From Pascua guehoae (taxonomy: Eukaryota; Basidiomycota; Tremellomycetes; Trichosporonales; Trichosporonaceae), in the NCBI GenBank assembly GCA_001600415.1, contig BCJX01000005.1, positions 1,916,008 through 1,980,007 on the forward strand: 64,000 nt of DNA, written 5' to 3'. Each line of letters begins with the position of its first letter. The first letter of the stretch is position 1. Made by a program: the position numbers and the translations under genes. Positions 1 through 11,733 of the stretch are shown here, in pieces. The notes beneath the pieces are model-generated. The model did not search any database. It saw only the letters and a program-made list of their open reading frames with translations, and was not told the origin of the DNA.

Positions 1-1574
1 GCAACAAGGTGCTGGAGAAAATGTACCTCACGGGCGAGATTGAGCTCGAGCTCACGCCCCAAGGCACGCTGGCCGAGCGCATGCGCGCCGCCGGCGCGGG
101 CATCCCGGCCTTTTACACGCCCACCGGCTACAATACGCCCGTGCAGCACGCGACGGTCGCGGCCAAGCACGACGCCGACGGCAAGGAGGTCGCGTTCCCC
201 AAGCCGCGCGAGACGCGCAACTTTGGCGGGCGCGAGTATATCCTCGAAGAGGCGATCAAGGGCGACGTTGCGCTCATTCGCGCCTGGAAGGTCGACGAGG
301 CTGGTAATGCCATTTTTAGGTACACGGCCAACAACTTTAGCAGCGCCATGGCGCGCAGTGCCAAGACGACTATTGTCGAGGTGAGTCTAGTTGGTGGAGC
401 GTATATGTGCGAGCATAGCAGGCGTTGCTGCGGACGAGTAGAGACTTGTCACTTGTTGTGACGCATTGTATCCCCCTTCAACTTCCCCGCTCACACCACC
501 CAGGCCGAGGAGATTGTCCCTACTGGCTCGCTGGACCCGATGCAGATCCACCTTCCGGGCATCTACGTGAACCGGATCGTCAAGGCCGAGACGCCGCGCG
601 AAATCGAGTTTGTCACGACCAAGCCCGAGCCCGGAGCGGACACGGGAGCCGTGCTCGGCTCTGGCGAGGCGCGCGCCAAGCGCGAAAACATTGTCCGCCG
701 CGCGGCCCAGGAGCTCGAGGACGGCTTCTACGTCAACCTCGGTATCGGTATCCCGACGCTCATCCCGTCGTATATCCCCGAGGGCCGCCAGATCTGGCTC
801 CAGAGCGAGAATGGTATTCTCGGCATGGGCCCGCTGCCCACAAAGGACGAAGTCGACCCGGATATCATCAACGCCGGCAAGGAGACTGGTAAGCTTGGGT
901 GTTCTTGTGGGTGAAATGACGTACTGACGCGCCAGTTACGTTCATGCCCGGTGCGTCGACGTTTGACTCGTCCGAGTCGTTCGGCATGATCCGCGGCGGA
1001 CACATTGACGTCTCGGTCCTCGGTGTGAGTAGCTCGTGGCGATGGCGCGATGGCGTAGAATGCGCTGACGGCAGGCAATGGAGGTCTCGGCAGCGGGTGA
1101 CCTCGCCAACTGGATCATCCCCGGCAAGCTCGTCAAGGGTGAGTAGCTGCAGTCACTCCGAGCTGCACTGGACTGCATGCAGCCAGCCTTGCAGCCTGTC
1201 TACTCGCCACACTCGTACTGACCCGCAGGCATGGGCGGCGCCATGGACCTCGTCTCGTCCCCGGACCAGACAAAGATTATTGTCACCACCGACCACACGG
1301 ACAAGAAGGGCAACCCCAAGATTGTCCAGGAGTGCAGCCTGCCCCTCACCGGCGCGCGCTGCGTGAGCATGATCATTACCGAATTGGTACGTCTACATCC
1401 ACCGAACACAATCCCCATGCTTGGCTCACACCACAGGCCGTCTTTGACGTCGACCGCAAAAACGGCACCCTGACCCTCTCCGAGCTCATGCCCGGCGCGA
1501 CGCTCGACGAGGTGCGCGCCAAGACGGGCGCAAAGTTCGAGGTCGGCCCGAATGTCAAGGAGGTCTCGGTCTGA
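1..1574 (+). CDS. SCOT-family CoA-transferase, probable succinyl-CoA:3-oxoadipate CoA-transferase (5' partial)
   Basis: Transfers CoA from succinyl-CoA to a 3-oxo acid; beside hydroxyquinol-pathway genes the likely substrate is 3-oxoadipate. Exons: <1-380, 504-888, 936-1024, 1075-1138, 1229-1386, 1437-1574 (stop TGA 1572-1574). All introns are GT...AG and all phases join. About 403 residues lie in the window; the family is about 500-530, so roughly 100 N-terminal residues, including any mitochondrial presequence, lie to the left. The alpha-type half comes first, then the beta-type half with the CoA-transferase signature [12 protein letters not shown]; its catalytic Glu codon is 807-809. Alpha and beta are fused in one chain, as in eukaryotic SCOT. 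No peroxisomal C-terminus is seen. A plain ketone-body enzyme (3-oxoacid CoA-transferase) cannot be excluded from sequence alone. The family call is firm; the substrate is inferred from context. Confidence 0.9.
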
Positions 1575-2251
1575 GCGCGACGGTAAAGGTATCAAAAAAA
1601 AAACAACCAACAGATTGCATCAACGGGAGAGAGGCGGCTTGTAGTGTAATGCGATGTATCATTTCGAGCCATGTGGGTGTGCATGGATTTTGAGGGTGCG
1701 CGCGCATAAAGTGTGGTTGTAAAGATGGCAGAACCTCCAGCTCACGGTCGCGTGTGTTGAAATGGTAGTCACACGCTAATAATTGATTCTCTTTTGCGCA
1801 GCGTTGAGGTTTACACAGCGCGGAGGGGACGCAGTGAGGCGTCTGACACGCACCGGCCGCGGACCACCCGCGGTCCAGCAGCCAGCAGCAGGCCAACAAT
1901 TTACCGTTCGTCGTCTCATCAAGCGCACGCATGCACATGGCCAACTCTGCACGCCCAGACTTGGCAGTAAAAGGCGTTCCGTCTACAAACCATCCGTCAC
2001 GGACGTCGGAATTATGCCCCGGACCACGAACGCCGTCCCGGCGCCCTCTCGGCCGTGGCCGTCTTTTTGTCCTGGTGGGTTTCGGCATCGGGACATCCGA
2101 CGCCCGGGGGGACACTAACCCTGCGGGGCCCAACTGGTGCATTCATTTCCCATCCACCCGTCCGACGTCTGCGCGCGGGCAATAAAGATAACTATAGTCG
2201 CCGTGGTTGTCCATCACCTACACCTACCTCTACACCTTCACCTTTGTCAAC
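1575..2251. promoter_or_regulatory. Intergenic region between CoA-transferase and thiolase genes
   Basis: This 677-base stretch should hold the 3' UTR of the CoA-transferase gene and the promoter and leader of the thiolase gene. An A-run follows the stop near 1592-1601. A pyrimidine-rich CACCTACCTCTACACC-type leader lies just before the thiolase ATG. No protein or RNA gene was recognised. Confidence 0.5.
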
Positions 2252-4887
2252 ATGTTCCGCCAGACCCAACGGACAATCCTGTTCTCGCTCCGCACGGCGC
2301 GCGCGCGCGGGTACGCGTCTGCGGCGCGCGAGGCGATCACGGCCGCCAAGCCCGACGATGTGGTTATTACTGTGCGTACACGGGGGGTGGGGGNNNNNNN
2401 NNNNNNNNNNNNNNNNNNNNNNNNNNNNNNNNNNNNNNNNNNNNNNNNNNNNNNNNNNNNNNNNNNNNNNNNGGGGAGGTAAAGAGTGGTACGGGGTGGG
2501 ACAGGCGTGTGCGCCTGCCTACATCGAGCTGTGTGCCCTCAACTACGATCCACGATATCCCAAACCGCACACCGAGCCCGGCTGACTGGCACACAGTACG
2601 CGCGCCGCACGCCCATGACGCGCGCGAAAAAGGGCGGGTTCCGCGACACGTCGGCCGACGGGCTGCTGTACAAGCTCCTCAAGGCGGGGATTGCCGAGAG
2701 CGGCGTCGACCCCAAGAGCGTCCAGGATGTGATTGCTGGTGAGTGGTGTGGGTTGGGTTGTGTGGGGCGCTTGGATTGTGGGGCGGTTGGGTGTGGGGCG
2801 TGGCGTAGGGTCGGTGGGGCAGTCTGGAGGTGGCGGGGACGTTGGGTGGGGCTGGGGCGTGATTGTTGTTGTTATTGGTGGTGGGGGTGGGGGTGGTGGT
2901 GGTGGTGCTTCATGGTGATGTTGGGATTGGATGTGTGGATGTCCCAGAGGCCAGATCACTGGTGCGGGTGGGGCAGTGGGTGATACGCCAAGCGAAATGG
3001 GAGATGGGTCGGCCTTGCCAACTTCTACCGCACGTTTGCCCCGACTTTGCAACGATTGGGCACCATGTGCTGGAGGTGGGGAACGAAGGGGGGATGGGGA
3101 GGGAGAAGCATGGGGGATGGGAGCAGGTAGTCGGCTTTACATTTCGGATACTCCACAGAGCGGCCATTGCAGTCACCATAGCCCGCTCACTCGACTTGGC
3201 TGACAAACAGGAACATGCCACGCCCCGTCGCCCTGCTACGAGGTGCGCGCCGCGGCGCTCGCGGCCGGCTTTCCCGAGGAGACACCCGTCGAGGCCGTCA
3301 ACCGTCTCTGCGGGTCGGGCCTCATGGCCATCCGGCACGTGAGCGACAGTATCCGTGCGGGGGATATTGATGTCGGTGTCGCGGTCGGGTATGAGAGCAT
3401 GTCGAGCAAGTGAGTGTGCGAGTGTGTGGGGGGTGGCGAGAGCGGTGTCGTGTTTTGTGGCCTTTGTGGCCGTTACGAGAGCGGTATCGTGTGTTGTGGG
3501 GGGGGGGGGGGGGGGGGGGGGGTGCGCGTAGAAGGCAGGGGTCGTGATCCGTGTTGAGGGGGTTGCTGTGTGCTTGGTTGCGAGATTGCGTTTGGGTTTG
3601 CCTGTGGTTATCATTGTGGAACTCTGCACAATCGGCATGCTCAGGTCTCCTCACCCAGATGTGGTTGCCTTGTCCGTTACTTTGATGACAGCTGCGCCTT
3701 GCTGGTGTTGTGCACAACGTTGGGGTGCCCCAGACAACGAACTCGTCTGCGTTGATGCTCGTCGATGTCGCGTTTGTGGACTCGCGCTAACTCCAGCCCC
3801 CGCCCCACGCCCGTGTTCAAGGAAGAGGCCATCCTCAACACTGAGACCTCACTCGACTGCGCCAAGCCAATGGGCTGGACGTCTGAAATGCTCGCGCTCG
3901 ACTATGACATTTCGCGCGCCAAGCAGGATGAGTACGGCCTCATGTCGCACCAGCGCGCATCTGCCGCCCAGACTTCAGGCCGGTTCGATGCCGAAATCAT
4001 CCCCATCGAGACGACGGTGCTGTCCGACCCCGAGGACCCCAACTCGGCCCGCGAGCCCATTACGCTCACAAAGGACGACGGCATCCGTCACGGCCTGACC
4101 ATGGACAAGATGAAGAGTGCCAAGAGCGCATTCAAGGGCATGGGCGACGAGCGGTCCACGGGACCCAACTCGTCGCAGATGACAGACGGCGCCGCCATGG
4201 TCGTCCTCATGCGCCGCTCTGAGGCCGAGAAGCGCGGCCTGCCCATCCTCGCAAAGCACGTCGCGACCGCCGTCGTCGGTGTCTCCCCGCGTGTCATGGG
4301 TATTGGACCCGTCGAGGCCATTCCGTGAGTACAGACAGGAGGTTGAATTGGAGACTGTGCTAATGTCTTTAGGGCTGTGCTGAAGCGCACGGGTCTGTCC
4401 ACGTCCGATGTTGACCTCTTCGAGGTGAGTGCGACTGTCCCTCAATTTCGTGGCTCTGTGGCAAGGTGGTGGTTAGCTGCAATGGCGTCAGATCTTGCCA
4501 GGATGTTATCATTGGCATCTAGCCACTCTTACTCTCCCCCCAACCGATCCTGCGCACCCACCCCCTACCTGCCACCTTTTCCCCTCACGCCTCTCCTCGG
4601 CCACACCCCCGACGCACCCTCCTAACACCCAGATCAACGAAGCCTTTGGCTCCATGTACGCCTACTCTGTCGAAAAGCTCGGCCTGGACATCAACAAGGT
4701 CAACGTCAACGGCGGCGCCATTGCCCTCGGCCACCCGCTCGGCTGCTCGGGTGTCCGCCAGGTCGTGACCGGCGTGTCCGAGCTGCGCCAGCGCGAGGCA
4801 TCCGGCGACGCAAAGTCGCCCCAGGTCCTCGTCACCAGCATGTGTATCGGGTCCGGCATGGGCGGCGCGGGAATCTTTGTGGTATAA
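2252..4887 (+). CDS. Acetyl-CoA acyltransferase (thiolase), probable 3-oxoadipyl-CoA thiolase
   Basis: Cleaves 3-oxoacyl-CoA with CoA; in this context 3-oxoadipyl-CoA to succinyl-CoA plus acetyl-CoA. Exons 2252-2371, 2597-2738, 3211-3409, 3797-4324, 4373-4424, 4633-4887 give 431 residues, normal for a thiolase. The N-terminus is rich in Arg, Ser and Ala and lacks acidic residues (MFRQTQRTILFSLRTARARG), so a mitochondrial presequence is likely; no PTS1 or PTS2 is visible. The nucleophile Cys lies in VNRLCGSG (codon 3309-3311), the His in GGAIALGHPLGCSG, and the second Cys in CIGSGMGG near the C-terminus. Introns 1-3 (225, 472 and 387 nt) are long and G-rich, unlike the short introns elsewhere; intron 1 contains the N gap and intron 3 a long G run. 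A general 3-ketoacyl-CoA thiolase of beta-oxidation is the alternative. Confidence 0.92.
2394..2472. other. Assembly gap (79 N) inside thiolase intron 1
   Basis: A run of undetermined bases, flanked on both sides by G-rich sequence. It lies wholly in an intron, so the thiolase protein is unaffected. The true intron length is unknown. Confidence 0.99.
3499..3522 (+). repeat. Poly-G tract in thiolase intron 3
   Basis: An uninterrupted run of about two dozen G within intron 3. It sits among other G-rich stretches of the same gene's introns. Exact length is likely variable or mis-assembled. Confidence 0.85.
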
Positions 4888-5800
4888 ATTTTTTGTTCCC
4901 AACGGCGGCAGCGGCGGGTGGGGAGATGCGCACGGGGTGTAGGAGTGAGGAGGGTGATGTACGGAATGGTATGCAAGTGTAGTGCTAGTCGATGGGTGGG
5001 TTGGGTGTGGGTCGATGAGACCCGGGTGGCCTGTGTACTCTACTCCCTTGTTAGACGGCGAGGCTGGTGACGTCTAGTCTTCAGCGACTCTCGTTGGTGG
5101 AGAACGAGTGCAAAGCCAGACTGCGTCGTGCAGGGGCCAGTTGTCGCTGTTCCTTCATGGCTCATGGCTGCTGCGTGTGGAGGCTCGTCTCCTAATGGAG
5201 CCTGCACAAATCTCTCCCCAGAATCCTTTATCCCACTTGGCTGCTGGGCTGAGCAAGTGGATACTTTTCTTGTAAAGCATGCCTGAATCCATCCTTCATG
5301 AATCACCTTGTCCATGAATCTCGAGCTATGCCAGTCTTGAATTAATGTGCCTTCAAGGGACGTTGTTGGGTTGCTACAGTGGGAAAACGGCATTTGCAAA
5401 AAGACTGTGGGTAGGGATCTGTACTGTAAGGTCACCATTGTCGGTACGGGATGCTTGTCCTCTGGCCCACGGCGACCATAGCTGCCAAAGCATAACAGAG
5501 AGCGCTCCACACGGGCGGTAGTAGTGTGTGTGGCAGGATGGGTATGAGTGGCAGGTGGTTGGTGGGTTACCCCTGCAGTTTCATCCGCACCCGGGGAGGA
5601 ATGCCAAAGACTGTCGTCATCTGGTCTCTGGTCATCTGACCATTGTCCATCTTGACATTGTCATCTTGGCCATTGTCCATCCTGACCATCATCCATCCTG
5701 AACATTGTCCGTCCTGCCCACCACCCTACCACCACAGACTTGTCCCCGCTCATCGCTCTCGTTGTTGCCCCCTGTCTTAGCGTCTCACACCGACTTGACC
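4888..5800. other. Intergenic region with degenerate tandem repeat
   Basis: No gene was recognised. A 156-codon ORF on the minus strand (5040-5510) has no family resemblance or coding-like bias. From about 5634 to 5720 a unit resembling GACCATTGTCCATC recurs five or six times with changes. The 3' end should hold the promoter of the following F-box-like gene. Confidence 0.5.
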
Positions 5801-7459
5801 ATGGTTTGCATCGACTACCGCGGCTTCCCGCACATCTTCCAGGCCATTCTTTCCAACATACCACGGGACGAGCTCTCATGGCTGCGCTGCCTCTCGCGCG
5901 ACGTGCGAGACATTGTCGATGCCCAACTAGCGCAGCATGTAATCCTCAATCCGGCCCACAACATCACACTGTTGGACATTGCCGACTTGTTTGGTGCGTC
6001 TCCGCCACCCAATGCACCGATTGTCGCGGTCCTGTGCGCCGTTGACCTTGATGCGTCCGAGCCTTCTCACAAGCCTCGGACGGACATGAGGGGACCCTGG
6101 TCGAAGGTCACGGAGATGTCCTATCGGACCCTCGGCATGGGTATACCGTTTTTCTCGACGGCTGCCAAAGTACAAGATGCGCACATTCTGCCCCCAGCCA
6201 TCGAGGAGAGGTTGGCGCGCGACAATATTGCGCTGGCACGCACCCGGATCGTGGACCTTGTCGGCAAGGTTCTGCCCGAGTACTGGGCCCTGATACCTCG
6301 TGCTCGCACTGTTCGTATCTTTCCGGGTCAGCGGTCCCCCACAATCGACAACAGTGCATTCCTCGCCCTCGAGGCGATACGTCCCGACACTGCTGTCCTG
6401 TTTACCCGTCCCATACCGCCAGAGTGGCCAGCCAAATCCTCTGCGCCGCGCCATCTCCAGTTTCCGAGGACGCGCCGACTCGTCGTCCATGTGACCCCTC
6501 CCCATACAGCGCACGGTGGCTCTCTTCGCCACGGGGACATTTTGCCTGTCAAGGTGGTGTGGACGCCCCCCGGCCGCGGAGGATTTCAGGCAGACGACGA
6601 GCTCGTGTACATCTTTAGCGAGGACTGGTGTGAGGCATGGGAAAACACCGTCCCCCCGGCCTATGTTTGGAATGTCGGTTGTCCCGACTGGCGCCCACAT
6701 CGAAGTGTGCCCATGCCGACGACCGAGTGAGGCCACATGAGCTTCCTGACACCCCTGTTCGTCGCGCTGGGCGAGGCACTCGAGAATGTTTCGCGCGTGA
6801 CTATTGTGGGGCTAGACCAGGTCCCTCTCCGGGCTCTGATCTTGAGGAGCCCGTATAAACAAGAGCGAATCAAGATTTTGCGCCAAGTGCCAAAGCACAT
6901 CATGTACCGCGTGTTCCAGGCCATGGGCTACTCCGAATCCGAATTGGCATGCAGGGATCCAGCCGAAGCCATGGATCCAGCCGACAACGATACCGAGGAA
7001 ATGTATGTAAACGACAAATTCACCGAGAAAGCGTACCGCCTCGCGCTCTCAGATGTGGTCAAAAACCCTCAGGCGACCATCGCCGACCTGCGCGCCTGGT
7101 TGGACACCCAAATGAGTACAAAACCAGCAGACCACTTGTGGGACTGGGAAGAAAAGCGCAAATCCGATGCGCAAAAGCGTCACCGCAAGTTCCAGCAGTT
7201 TCTCTGCGACTGCATGTGGTATGCGAGCCGCGAACAGCGTCAACCCAGCGACCCCGACCAGGTGCTCTGGTTCCAGCCTCCAGAGGCGTGGGATAGGGAT
7301 CGCTTCAATGCCCTCATCCATGACAAGGTCTCGTTCCTCACCCCCGACGAGTACAGGGACAGGGTTGGCGATGAGCAGTGGCGCATAGAGACGACCCCAC
7401 ACCCGTGGCACATGGAACCCTTCTTTGCGTTCGACCGGTACCGGGACCGGTCCGGATGA
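5801..7459 (+). pseudogene. F-box-like protein gene, copy A, with one in-frame TGA
   Basis: Begins with an F-box-like segment (SFPHIF-type start here as GFPHIFQAILSNIP, then LSWLRCLSRDVRDIVD), the usual N-terminus of substrate adaptors for SCF ubiquitin ligases, followed by a long family-specific region. Translation from ATG 5801 runs to TGA 6728-6730 (309 residues), then stays open in the same frame to 7459. Copy B on the other strand (8726-10321) aligns on both sides of this stop, with nearly equal spacing, so the TGA appears to replace a sense codon rather than lie in an intron. No consensus splice donor is seen nearby. It is therefore a recent nonsense pseudogene, a readthrough gene, or two adjacent ORFs (a second ATG is at 6737). 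The F-box assignment is moderate; the substrate is unknown. Confidence 0.65.
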
Positions 7460-7524
7460 TGAATGTGTTTCCACCACCCCCCCCCCCCCTGTAGGGACCC
7501 ACTATAAGGATGGTTTAAACATTC

Positions 7525-7566
7525 CTCATCCATGACAATATGTCGTTCCTCACCCGCGATCCGTAT
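7525..7566 (+). pseudogene. Short duplicated fragment of the F-box-like gene 3' end
   Basis: These 42 bases closely resemble 7313-7354 of copy A, which encodes the HDKVSFLTPDEY segment. Here the reading is HDNMSFLTRDPY. It lies just past the stop of copy A and is not part of a larger ORF, so it looks like a leftover of a third copy or of a tandem duplication. Confidence 0.65.
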
Positions 7567-8725
7567 ACTGTACGGACTGTTGTAGAACTAGAGAATAGAG
7601 TAACATGACTCACTAGATACGGCGCTCGACCCTTAAGAGCGCCGCGGCGGCGACGCCGGCGCGTGGGTCTGCGACAAGGCTGTCTCTATGACAACAGGGA
7701 CATGAGCGGGGCACAGAGATGATGGCGCACACCCAGTCGCACGTACAGCCTCGGGGGGACCTGTGCAAGTCGGGCCGACACATACGGCACAACGATGCGT
7801 ACGATGCCGATGGTTGACAGGCGTCTGCGAGTCCGACGCCACCCCCAAGGGCACACACACACTTTGCCGAAGAGCCGTTGCGCCCACAGTATAGAATGAC
7901 ATGCGCCTACTGCCTATGAAGAGTGCAGAAGATGCCCATGTAACATGGAACGCACATTGTCGAGATTGTCGTTCACCCCCGGCACATGGCCATCGGTCCG
8001 TCGGTCCGTTGGAGCCTCGCTCCATGGGGGTTTTATGCAAACTCGCTCGCCTCGTTTGTACGGCAGATTCCGAGTCAAATTATCCGAAGCCCATGAGCCA
8101 GCATCTGAACCGAGGGGAGCGCGAGTTGAGGGCCGGCTCGGTGCTTCCTTGTCTTGTTCCTCACCGCGTTGGGAGACTGCCGCCGTGAGAAACCGCCCTA
8201 AATGAGGAACCGGAATCAGAGGGTGTTCGCCGCGACTTGGCATGCGGGCGGGGTGGGGGTGTTGGACGTTGCAACACTTGGATCATCGATTCCCACTGGT
8301 ACATACAGTGGTTAATCCAACATGCAGCAGTAGAGGACGATGCATGACCACAACGTGTGATTTTGCAATACTAATTGGGCACGGCCGCATGATTCGTGCT
8401 GAATATATGCCATTAGGGACAGCTTGACATGAAACGAGTGTTGCGCTGCAAAAGTGCAGAGCAGTACACTTGTTAGAACAGCAGAGTGAGAGCACAGGAT
8501 CATCGTGACTGGTGCATCAGCTGAAGTGCAGGTGTCGCTGAGCCAGTCGTTCAAGGTACTCAGCCAACGAGTAGCCCTACTTCCCTGCCAGAGAGACCAG
8601 ATTGTCAGCCGAGTATAGAACCACCTGTGTGCGCGCCTAGAAAAAGAAAGAAAAACAAGGAGAAAAAGGAAAATAATAATAATAATAAGAGTAATATCTA
8701 GGTACTGTGCATGACTACAACGCAA
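7567..8725. other. Spacer between inverted F-box-like paralogues
   Basis: No gene was recognised on either strand. A C-run lies just after copy A near 7481, and an AT-rich stretch of AATAAT repeats lies near 8671-8690, close to the 3' end of copy B. Both flanking genes are transcribed towards this spacer, so it should contain both 3' ends. Confidence 0.45.
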
Positions 8726-10321
8726 CTAGTGCCAAACATGTGCAGCCGTCTCGACGCGCCACTGCTCGTCGCCGACCATGTCGCGATACTCGTCGCGTGT
8801 GAGAAACGAGACTTTTTCATCGACGAGGTTCTCCAAGCGTGCCTCTGTCCACGCCCCACTTGGGCGGTATCGGAGCACCTGGTCGGTATCTGAAGGGTAC
8901 GGCAGCTCGTCGCGCGCGGCCCGCATGCCCTGGAGGATGAGGGTGCGAAAGTTGTCCTTTATCTGCTGCTTGTCTGCTATTCGCTTTTCTTCTCTATCCC
9001 ACCCGCTGCCTGTGCCCTTGCACATTTCCTCGTCCATGTAGGCGCGTATCTCGTCGTCTGTGGCGCTGGAGTCGTTTGCAATGTCCGAGCTCCAGAGGCG
9101 ATACTGATACTCGAGATAGTCGTCCTCGGGGGGATCAAGTGTGAGGCGCAGGAGGCGCGGGATGGGGAGGACCCGGTGCATGACGGCATTGAGGCGGCGG
9201 ACTTGTGCGAGAAACATCTTGTCGCCGCCGCGACGGCGCTCGAGGTAGTGATCAAAGGCACGTACGCTGGGCAACCTGGACACAATGCTCTCGAGGGCCT
9301 CGAGATGGTCCATGTACCTGCTTTCAATGCGGAGCACACGGAGCGGAATGTCGTCGACACCCACAATCGTCACGCGTGTATCCTCGAGCGCCTCTCCTAT
9401 AAAGTTTGACAGGGGCCCCAAGAACCCGTCACCAAAGTAGTCGCCGAGACGCCGTGGGCGTTCCCTGACCAGCGCCTCGCTGCAGCCGTGGCGCGGGGTC
9501 GTCTGGCCCTCGTAGGCGGTCCGCCACCGCTCGTCAAAGATGTAGACGACCTCGACGGACCGGAAACCGAATCGTCCCGGTGGCACCCACACTTCGGCCT
9601 TTGGGAGATCTCCGGCCATAAGCACGCCGCTGCTACTAGCTGCCACGGGCTGCTTGCTCGCCCCCTCCCAGCCCCCGAGGGCGCCCCGGGGCGGCGCGAC
9701 ATGCACGACCAGCCGGCGTATCCTTGGAAATTCGTAACGGCGCCACTCGAGATTGGGCGCCATGGGCCGCGTAAACAGCACGGCCGTATCGGGGCGCAGG
9801 GCGCGGAGCGGCGCCCAGTCCTGGGGTCGGAGATGCTTGCGGCGCGCCGGGCAGATACGCACCGTCGTCGCGGCGTTGGGGATCAGATGGTAGCGTGAGG
9901 GCGGGATGGTCCCCACAAGATCAACAACGCGTGTGTGGGCCAGCGCGGCGTCATCCCGCGCCAGCCGCCGCGCCAGAGAGCGGTCGACTGCATCCCCAGC
10001 GCCCGCCCAGGCCGTGATATACGCCACGGGCACCTGCCTCGCCGTCGTTCGCTCACTGTCACCGCTACAGTCGACAGACCACAGCACGCCCGCGTGTCAC
10101 GCCTGCGTACCCTCCGTCGGCGGGGGGAGGCTGTACAATATCGTCAGATTCCTAAGGTGCCTGTCCGCCGCAAAGAGCAGTACATGTCGCCCGAGTCGGG
10201 TATCCGCCCAGTCCCGCAGCTCGCGTGAGACCCCCCGGAGCACCGACACGGACGACAGGGGCGCGAACGAGAGGATCGTGTCCCAGATGTGCGGAAAGCT
10301 GCGGTGATCGAGCGTCGCCAT
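8726..10321 (-). pseudogene. F-box-like protein gene, copy B, with one in-frame TGA
   Basis: Inverted paralogue of copy A. Starts at ATG 10319-10321 with the F-box-like segment (RSFPHIWDTILSF, then LRGVSRELRDWADTRL). After 74 codons there is a TGA (10097-10099), and the same frame then stays open for about 455 codons to TAG 8726-8728. Shared blocks with copy A include RTRIVDLVG/HTRVVDLVG, RPDTAVLFTRP, RRLVVHV, PPGR-GF, VYIF, and a C-terminal DEKVSFLTRDEYRD-MVGDEQWR. The stop lies in a variable region just before VLWSVD, which matches VLCAVD in copy A. The context is TGA CAC; no consensus donor or acceptor pair removes it. Nonsense pseudogene or readthrough gene. That each copy carries exactly one TGA, at different sites, is odd. 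Confidence 0.65.
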
Positions 10322-11733
10322 CGTGTCGTGGACAAGAGAGTGGGTGGTGGCAAGTGAGTAGACACAGAGGTGCTGTAGAAGGCGGTGCCTCTTGGCACGG
10401 TGGTTGCGGGTTCTGGTCAGATGGGTCAGGTGACGACGGGGACGACTGGGTTTGGGTCGCTGACCGCGACTGACTTTGTGTAGATGAAACTGCAGGGGTG
10501 CCTGCTGGAACTGTCACAGGCATGTGAGCTCCTGGTAGATCACACAATCTGGGGTAGGTGCAGTACACGATCGTCCTAGGCTGTGCGCTGCGTGCCTCCA
10601 AAGCCCCCAAAGTGGCACGCCTTGCCACGCTCCTTCATCGCTGATATTAAGAGGGCCGAATTTTGGGGCCGAAGGGCAGCCGTAGGAACGTTGAAGGACA
10701 TATATCTCCTTGCATTTTGGGAGTATGTCGCTGTGTAACCACAGAGGCACCTGCCAGGAATATCGTGCATGAGTGTGTAGCACCGTCTATCACCACAACC
10801 CAACGAGCTCGGAACATTGTCGAGTGAGTGACCAGCTCGGCAGAATGCGCACATGGTCATTGGCGTTGGGATGCACGTTTGTGGCCTCTATCGGGGTCAA
10901 AGAACAATCGAGATTCAGAGTCTTTCGCTTTGATGCCAGGCCGGTGATGGTGCCCGCGAAAGAGCGCCTGGTTTGACCATCTGCGGACTCTTCCCATTTG
11001 ATGGAGTGGGTGTACCCGTTGTTCCACGGCCAGACTCTGCTGCTGGTGGGCTTGCGAGCAGCAAGTGACTGTAGCGAACAGAGAAAGCGCAGTGCCATAA
11101 CCCCCACAAGCCGACCTAAAGGCCCCGATGCCACCACCCCAAGCCGCATGACTAAACCTTCCCAACAACCCCAGCTTCCCAATAACCTCCCGAGCGGGCC
11201 TCCGCGGGGATGTGGGGGCGGAAGACACCCCGCCAAGATCTCCAACCAGACTACCTGCTCGGAGTCCGACACGCACGGGCAAGCAGCTGAGAAGCATGAA
11301 TCAGCACCCACACCCCATTGGACCGTTGCTAATTTCACTAGGCGCGTCGGAGACGGAAGTATGCCCCGCACGTTTATGCTCGATCGTGCAAATCGCGCGG
11401 CCCGAGTGGCATGAGTGGTCTGGCGCGTGACCCGTTGGCGCGTTCGGTTGGTGGTGGGGAAGTTTGGCAAGCGTCTGGTCGTACAGTGGGGAAAGGGGAT
11501 ATCGCTGTGCATTTTCCTGCCGAAGGGAGCTCACGCGACATGCCATTGGTCCTGAAATGGGGCATGTGGGGAAGGCGGAAACTGCCCCGCTCGTGACGCA
11601 ATGGACGTGGACTTGCCACGCAAACCGCGACTACCGCACGGGCGATACGCGTTGCAAAGCTCAGTGGTACAGAACCTGCAGCCTCTGCCAGAGTCGCTGG
11701 CGAGAGTGGTCGCGCTGGACGCTGGTGCAGGTT
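10322..11733. other. Gene-poor stretch upstream of F-box-like copy B
   Basis: Only ORFs without family resemblance, for example 10790-11512 on the minus strand, which mixes frames of no clear codon bias. The part next to 10321 should carry the promoter of copy B. Nothing else is supported. Confidence 0.4.

Noticed and set aside
6705..6740. A 36-base intron that would remove the TGA of F-box-like copy A
   Set aside because: The donor is non-consensus, the length is below that of other introns, and block spacing with copy B fits without an intron.
10790..11512. 240-codon minus-strand ORF
   Set aside because: Composition is not coding-like and no motif is recognisable.
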